Shown piece after piece: positions 1-7,400 of a stretch of 13,988 bases of DNA. The notes under the pieces were generated by a model. The model saw only the letters and a list, made by a program, of their open reading frames with translations. It had not been told where the DNA came from and ran no database searches. The stretch's first letter is position 1, and each line of letters opens with the position of its first letter. Made by a program: the position numbers and the translations under genes. Source of the stretch: an uncultured Planctomycetaceae bacterium (GTDB lineage Bacteria; Planctomycetota; Planctomycetia; Pirellulales; Pirellulaceae); contig CAIYOB010001530.1 in the NCBI GenBank assembly GCA_903927685.1, forward strand, positions 1 to 13,988. The letters run 5' to 3'.

Positions 1-1458
1 CCTTGGTGAAGGTCACGGTGTAGACCACGCTCGCCGCGTTGGTGAGCGCTTCGGCCGGGTTCGTGCGAACGATGGACCGTACGTCCGGCATGCTGTGGTC
101 CACGTTGTACGTCGGGCCCGTGGAATCCCCGTTGCCGGCCCCGGCGCCGCCCAGCGGATTGCCGCTGGCGTCCGCGATGGAATCGTCGTCCACCAGGTTC
201 AGCCCCAGCGTGCCCAAGCCGTTGAGCCCGTTGATCGTCACCGAGTACGTCGCGCCGCTGCCCGCCACCACGACCGGCGTCGTGGCCGTCAAACTCGACA
301 GGGCCAACGCAAAATCGGCGGCGTCCACACCCGTCACCGGCTCGTTGAACGTCACCGTGTAGGTCACGCTCCCGGCCGTCGTGTCCGGTCCCGGCGGCGT
401 CGTCCGGCTGATCGACTGGACCGTCGGCGGGGCCCGATCCACCGTGTACTGCTGCCCGGTGAAATTCCCGTTCCCGGCCCCCGCGCCGCCCAGCACGTTG
501 CCCGCCGCGTCCTGAATCGAGTCGTCGTCCGTCAGATTCAGCCCCAGCGTCCCGTCTCCGTCGAGCCCGTTGACCGTTACGGTGTACGTCGCGCCGCTGC
601 CCGCCACCACGACCGGCGTCGTGGCCGTCACGCCCGACAGGGCCAACGCAAAGTCGGCGGCGTCCACGCCCGTTACCGGCTCGCTGAACGTCACCGTGTA
701 CACGACGCTCGCCGCGTTGGTGTTCGGGCCGGCGGGCGTCGTGCGCCCAATCGCCGTCACGTGCGGCGGGACCCGGTCGATCGTGTACGTCGGCCCCGTG
801 AAGTTTCCGTTGCCCGTCCCGTCGCCGCCCAACCGGTTGCCGAGCGTGTCCCGGATCGAATCGTCGTCCGTCAAGTTCAGCCGCAGCGTCCCCTGTCCGC
901 TGATCCCGTTGACCGTCACCGTGTATGTCGCGCCGCTGCCGGCCACCAGCACCGGCGTCACGGCCGTCACGCCGGACAAGGCCAAGGCGAAATCGCCGGC
1001 GTCCACGCCCGTGACCGCTTTGGTGAACGTCACGGTGTACTCGACGGTCGCGGCGTTGGTCAGCGCATCGGCCGGAGTCGTGCGGACGATCGACTGGACG
1101 GCCGGCGGCGTCTGGTCCAGCGTATACGCCTGCCCGGCAAAATCGCCGTTGCCGGCGCCTGGCCCGCCCAAGAGATTGCCGGCCACGTCCTGTATCGAAT
1201 CGTCGTCTGCCAAGTCCAGTCGCAACGTGCCGCTTCCGCTGATCCCGTTGACGGTCACGGTGTACGCGGCCCCGCTGCCCGCGACCTCGACCAGCGCCGT
1301 CGCGGTCACGCCCGACAGGGCCAAAGCGAAATCGCCGGCGTCCACACCCGTCACCGGCTCGCGGAAGGTGACGGTGTACACCACGCTGGACGCGTTCGTC
1401 GCCGGCCCGACCGGCGTCGTCCGGTCGATCGACTGCACGGTCGGCGGGGTCAAGTCGA
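1..1458 (-). repeat. Ladder of ~112-residue Ig-like repeats (four full, one partial)
   Basis: Units start near plus-strand positions 1457, 1114, 781, 439 and 100, a period of about 336-343 bp. Each unit contains the series TPPxVQSIxRTTP, YTVTFxEPVTGVDAxDFAL, GSGATYTVTVNGL, GTLxLNLxDDDSI and DAxGNxLGGAGAGNG. Neighbouring units are very similar at the DNA level too: compare 236-360 with 574-700. The ladder continues past the left edge. The function of this repeat is unknown; it behaves as a stalk-like surface module. Confidence 0.85.
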
Positions 1459-4400
1459 TCACCAATTCGTCGGTCGTCCCGTCCGTGCCGGTGTTGCCCG
1501 CGAGATCGGTCGCCGCGGCGGTCACCGGATACGTGCCCTCCGGCAACGCGTCGCCCGCGGGAATCGTCAGCGTCCAGTCGTTGCCGCTGACCGACAAGTT
1601 CCCGTCCCCGGCCGTGTACGTCTGGCCGTGGACCGACACCTGCAGCGTCCCGTCGCTGATCGTCCCGGTAATGGTCGGCGTCGTGTCGTTGGTCGTCAGG
1701 CCCGTCACGGTCACCGTCGGCGGCGTCGTGTCGCTGGTCACGTGGAACGCGGCCGACGGCTCGCCCGCGTTCCCTACGCCGTCCGTGGCGACGGCCGTGT
1801 AGGCATACGTGCTCCCGTCATCCAACGTCGATCCCGTGTCGTCAAAGCTCCAATCGCCATTGCCGTCGGCTGTGGTCGTTCCCAGGCTCGTGCCGTCGCG
1901 GAACACTTCCACCGTGCTGTTGGCTTCCGCCGTGCCGTAGAGCCACAGCGTCGTGTCGTTGGTGATACCGTCGGCCGCGCCGCTGTCCGTCGCAATCGCC
2001 GTGACGGTGGGCGGGGCCGGGGCCGTCGTATCCACCGTGACGACCGTGCTGTAGTCGCGGTGCCCGTCGTCCTTGTCGAAAATCCGTCCATACACGACGT
2101 GCGGGCCATCGCCCGCCAGGGAAAAGTCGCGGCTGCTCTCGTCGCTTGCCGCCGCGTACGTCGCCGCCAGGGCGGCCGGACTGACTGCAAAGCTGTAGCG
2201 GAAGCCGGCCGCCAGGTCGTCGTCGGACGGATCGCTGGGGTCCGTGAAGCTGACCGTGGCCGGCGTCACGCCGTTGACCGGCCCGGTGTTGCCGATCGTC
2301 GCCGACGGCGCCACGTTGCGAACCGTCACGGTCGTGCTGTAGTCCGTATAGCCGTCGTCCTTGTCGAAGATCCGCCCGTAGATCGTCATGGGGCCGCTGT
2401 CGGTGAACGAGAAGCTCTTGCTCGCCCCGTCGGTGGCGTACTCGTAGCTGAACGCCAACTCCGCCTCGCTGGTCGCGAAGCTGTAGTGGAAGCCCGCGGC
2501 CGTATCGGCGGTGGACGGATCGCTGGGGTCGGTCAAGCTGACGGTGGCCGAACCGCCTTCGTCCACCGGCCCGTTGTTCCCGATCGTGGCCGCCGGGACC
2601 ATGTTCTCCAGGTCGACGATGGCGCTCGCGCCGCTGGTAATGCCGGCACTGTCCGTGACGTGCAGCGGAAAAGTAATCGTGCCCGGTCCATCCAGCCCCG
2701 CGACGTTCACCGTGGGATTCAAGCCCACTTCGTTGCCGCGGGCCGCGGCCGCTCCCGTTTCGCCGAAGATGCCGTCGGCATCGAAGTCCCATTGGTAGGT
2801 CAACGTTGAGTTCGCCTGGTCGGCGTCGCTGGAGCCCGAGGCGTCCAGGACCACGCCCGGCCCGCTTTCGGACGAAGCATACGGACCGCCGGCCGCCGCC
2901 ACCGGCACGGCGTCGGCAGACAGCCGGGCCACGAACAAGTCCCAATTGCCGTTGCTCGCCACCGCGTACGCGCCGGCGCCCGGGTCCATGTCCGCCGTTG
3001 CGCTCGAGACGTACCCCGTCGTGCTAATCCGGCCCGAGCTATCCACCGCAACGCCATTCGCGCTGTCGTCGAGTGTTCCGCCCTGCGCATAGGCCGTTAC
3101 GAAACTGCCCGCGTTGGTCAGTTTGGCGGCGAAAATGTCATAGCCGCCCACGCTCGTCAGATTGTATGCGTCTTCCCCCGGATCGAAGTCGGCCGTGTCC
3201 GAGAAACCGCCGGCGGTATAGACGTTTCCGCTGCTATCCAGCACGACCGCACGCCCCACGTCATCGCCGGTTCCGCCCAGCGCCTGGGCCCAGGCATAGG
3301 CGCCGGCGCCTGTCAGCTTGGATACGAACGCGTCCAAGCCGCCAGCGCTCGTGAGGTTGTACGTGCCCGTTCCCGGATCGAAGTCCACCGTATCGGCGAA
3401 ATACCCCGAGGTATAGACGTTTCCGCTGCCGTCCAAGGCGATGGCGTTGCCCGCGTCCGACCCGGTCCCGCCCAGCGCCTTCGCCCAGCCATACGCGCCC
3501 GCGCTGGTGAGCTTGGACACGAACGCGTCGTTGCCGCCGACGCTCGTCAGATTCGCCGCGCCCGTCCCCGGATCGAAGTCCGCCGTGCCGGCAAAAATGC
3601 CCGTCGTAAAGACGTTCCCGCTGCTGTCGACCGCAATGCCGTAGCTCCGGTCCGAGCCGGTCCCGCCCAGCGCCTTGGCCCAGACATAGGCGCCCGAGCT
3701 GTTCAACTTGGACACGAAGACATCGGCGCCGCCGGCGCTGGTCAGGTTGTTCGTGACCGTCCCGGGATTGAAGTCCACCGTGCCGGAGAACTGCCCCGTG
3801 GTGTAGACGTTCCCACTGCTGTCCACCGCGATGCCGTAGCTCCAGTCCGAGAGGGTTCCGCCCATCGCCTTCGCCCAGACGAAATTGCCCGCACTGTCGA
3901 GCTTAGAAACAAAGACATCGCCGCCGCCGAGTTCGGTCAGATTGCTCACCCCGGCGCCCGGATTGAAATCCACCGTGCCTTGGAAGGGCCCGGTGGTATA
4001 CACGTTCCCGCTGCTATCCACCGCGATCGCATTGACGCTGACGTCGGCGGTGCCGCTCATCGACCGCGCCCAGACCAGCGCCCCGTCGGCCGCGTATTTG
4101 GCCACAAACGCGACGGCCGTCCCGGTGCTGGTGATGTTAGAGACCCCCGGCCCCAAGTCCAAGTCAGCCGTGCTGCGGAGGAACCCGGCCACGTAGACGT
4201 TCCCCGCGGCATCGGTTGCCACGGCATTCCCCGCGTCGATGTCCGCACCGCCGGCACTGGCGGCGGACCCGAACCACGGACCGGTGGGCACCAGCCCCGC
4301 GTCCCAGTTAGCCGCGTTCTGCCCGGTGGACAAGCTGAACAAGGGCGTCGTCCCGCTGGCGTCGACGTCACTATCCAGACCGTCGTCGGCCACCGCGTCC

Positions 4401-7400
4401 TGTGCCGTCCAGGTGTAGCCGATCTTGCCGTCGTACGTCGCATAGTACCCCGCGGTCGGCGTCAAACGGGTGAAAGCATAATGCCCACTGGCATCCGACC
4501 GCGTCTGGGCAAGCTGGATATCGTCCGCGTTGCCGATCGTCGCGTCCGGCGAGTAGTACAACGAGACCAGCACGTTCGCCACGCCCGGCTCGCCGGGATC
4601 CTGCTGCCCATTGCCGTCATAGTCGGTCCAGACGCGATCGCCGACCTGGGCGCCGCTGCTCTCCGGCAGCACGGTGACGATGAAGACCTCTTCCAACCAC
4701 CGGCCGTCCAAATCCGTGGCCCGCACGCGGATGCTGTACGTGCTCTTTGTCGCGGCATCGAACGCCGCCGCCGTCCGCAATTGGTTGCCGGACAACGTGA
4801 AGGAAGCGTTGTCCGCGGCTCCGCTCCCGGATGCCAGGGTGAAGGCGAACGACTCGCCCGAATCAGGGTCCGTCGCCGACAGCAACCCCACCAGCGCGCC
4901 GGCCGACTGGTGCTCGACGACCACGGCCGGCCCCAACGCGATGTCGGTCGGGCTGCGCGCGTCAAGGAACTTGTAGACCAGGGCGTCCTTGTTGTCTTTG
5001 GCCGTCAGATTGAACTCGCCCGCCTTGGGATCGTAGTCGCGCGTCCCGCCAGTTGTCCCCGTGGTGTAGACGTACCCGTTGGCGTCGGTCGTGACGGCGT
5101 TGCTGGTACTGCCGGAACTCCCGTACGACGCCCGGGCCCAAGCGAAGTTGCCCGCGGCGTCCAACTTGGAGACGAAGGCCGTTTGTGTAAAGGTGTTGGA
5201 CAACGTGAACGTCCCAGCCCCCGGATCAAAGTCGGCGGTGGCGGACTGAAACTCCCCGGTCGTGTACACTCCGCCGGCGCCGTCTACCGCAATCCCGTGC
5301 GCCACGTCCGAGCCACCGCCGCCCATCGCGCGCGCCCAAAGGTAGTTCCCGCCGGCGTCCAGCTTGGAAATGAACACGTCCTCGTTCCCAGCGCTGGTCA
5401 GGTTGCTCGTACCGGTCCCCGGATCGAAGTCCGCCGTGTTTTGAAATGACCCGGTGGTGTGGACGTTGCCGCTGCCGTCCACCGCGATCCCGTGGCCCGC
5501 GTCCCCCGCAGTTCCGCCCAGGCCCTTGGCCCAAACATAGTTGCCGCTGGCATCCAGCTTGGTCACGAAAATGTCCTTGCCACCAACACTGGTCAAGGCG
5601 TTCGTGGCCGTCCCCGGATTGAAGTCCGCCGTGTTCTCGAAACTCCCCGTCGTGAGCACACTTCCGCTGCCGTCGACGGCGATGGCGCTGCCTGCATCCG
5701 CCTGCGTTCCGCCCATGCCCTTGGCCCAAACGTAGTTGCCGTCGGCATCGAGCTTGGAAACAAATACGTCCTCAACGCCCGCCGTGGTCAGGTTCACAGT
5801 GCCCGCGCCTGGATCGAAGTCCGCCGTGCTGCGGAAACTGCCTGTCGTGAGCACGTTCCCGGTGCCGTCGACGGCGATGGCGCTGCCTGCATCCGCCTGC
5901 GTTCCGCCCATGCCCTTGGCCCAAACGTAGTTGCCGTCGGCATCCAGCTTGGATACGAAAATGTCGCTGCTGCCGGCGCTGACTAGATTGTTTGTGGCCG
6001 TCCCCGGATCAAAGTCTGCCGTGCCGTTGAAAGTTCCCGCCGTGAGCACATTCCCGCTGCCGTCCACGGCGATGGCGTTGCCCGCGTCATCGCCGGTCCC
6101 GCCCAGCCGTCGCGTCCAAATCAGCGCTCCCGCCGCCGAGTACTTGGCCACAAACGCGTCCGTCCCGCCGGCGCTGGTGAGGTTATAGGTTCCCGGCCCC
6201 GGATCAAAGTCGGCCGTGCCCCCGAAGGAACCCGTTGTATAGACGTTGCCGGCCGCGTCCGTGGTGATGGCCAGCCCTTCGTCGGCATTGGTCCCGCCGG
6301 CCAGCGCCGCGAAGCCGAACCACGGCGCCGCGCCCGTCAGCCCGGCATCGACGTGCGTCCGGTTCTCGTACGCCGCCAGCGTGAACAGGCTCGTGCGCCC
6401 GGCGGTCGGCAACGGGTCGCTGTCCCGCGTGTCGTCGCCGCCTTGGTCCTGCGCCGTGAAGGCATGGCCGGCAGGCGGGCGAATCGCGAGATAGTAGTTC
6501 ACACCGTTCGTCAGGCCGGTGAACAAGTAATCGCCGTTCGCATCCGGGATCGCCAACCCTTGCGAGACGTCGTCGGCGTTTCCGATGGTTGCGTCGGTCG
6601 ACTTGAACACTTCGGCCACCGCTCCGGCCATGCCCGGCTCGCCGGGATCCTGAATTCCGTCGGCGTTCAGGTCGTTCCACACCCGGCCCGCCACGCTGGC
6701 CGTCATCAGTCCCGCATCCCGGCTGGCGTCCGTCTGCCCGCTGGACAAGCCGAACAGGGCCGTCGCGCCGCTGGCATCGACGTCGCTGTCCTGGTTGTCG
6801 TCCGACCCGGCGTCCTGCGCCGTCCAGGTGCTCCCGGACTTGGCTTCGAAGATCAGGTAGTAACCCGCGGCCGGCGTCAGGCGGCTGAACCCGTAATGCC
6901 CCGTGGCATCCGTCGCCGTTTGCCCCACGAAGATATCGTCCGCATTGCCGACGGTCGCGTCCGGCGAGTAGTACAGCGAGACCAGCCGGTTTGCGACGCC
7001 CGGCTCCCCGGCGTCCAGCACGCCATTGCGGTCGAAGTCGAACCACACCTGATCGCCGACTTGGGCGCCGCTGTTCTCCGGCAGCACCGTGACCGTGAAC
7101 ACCTCGTCGAACCACCGCCCGTCCAGGTCCGTGGCCCGCAGACGGATGCTGTGCGTGCTCTTGGTGGCGGCGTCGAAGGTCGCCGCCGTCCGCAACTGGT
7201 TGCCCGACACCGTGTACGATCCGTTGTCGTCCGCGCCGCTGCCGGACGCCAGGCTGTAAGTGACCGATTCGCCCGGATCGGGGTCGGTCGCCGACAGCCA
7301 ACCGACGAACGCTCCGCCGGCCTGGTGCTCGACGATCGCGTTCCCGTTCACGACGATGTCCGTCGGGCTGCGCGGGTCCTGGAACTTGGAAACAAAGTAA

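Noticed and set aside
95..2809. 904-codon plus-strand reading frame, and similar ones at 3980-5449, 6353-7978 and 8075-8950
   Set aside because: They share codon phase with the minus-strand giant gene and are its mirror image. The product is Arg/His/Val-rich with no domain, while the minus strand gives clean repeat domains.
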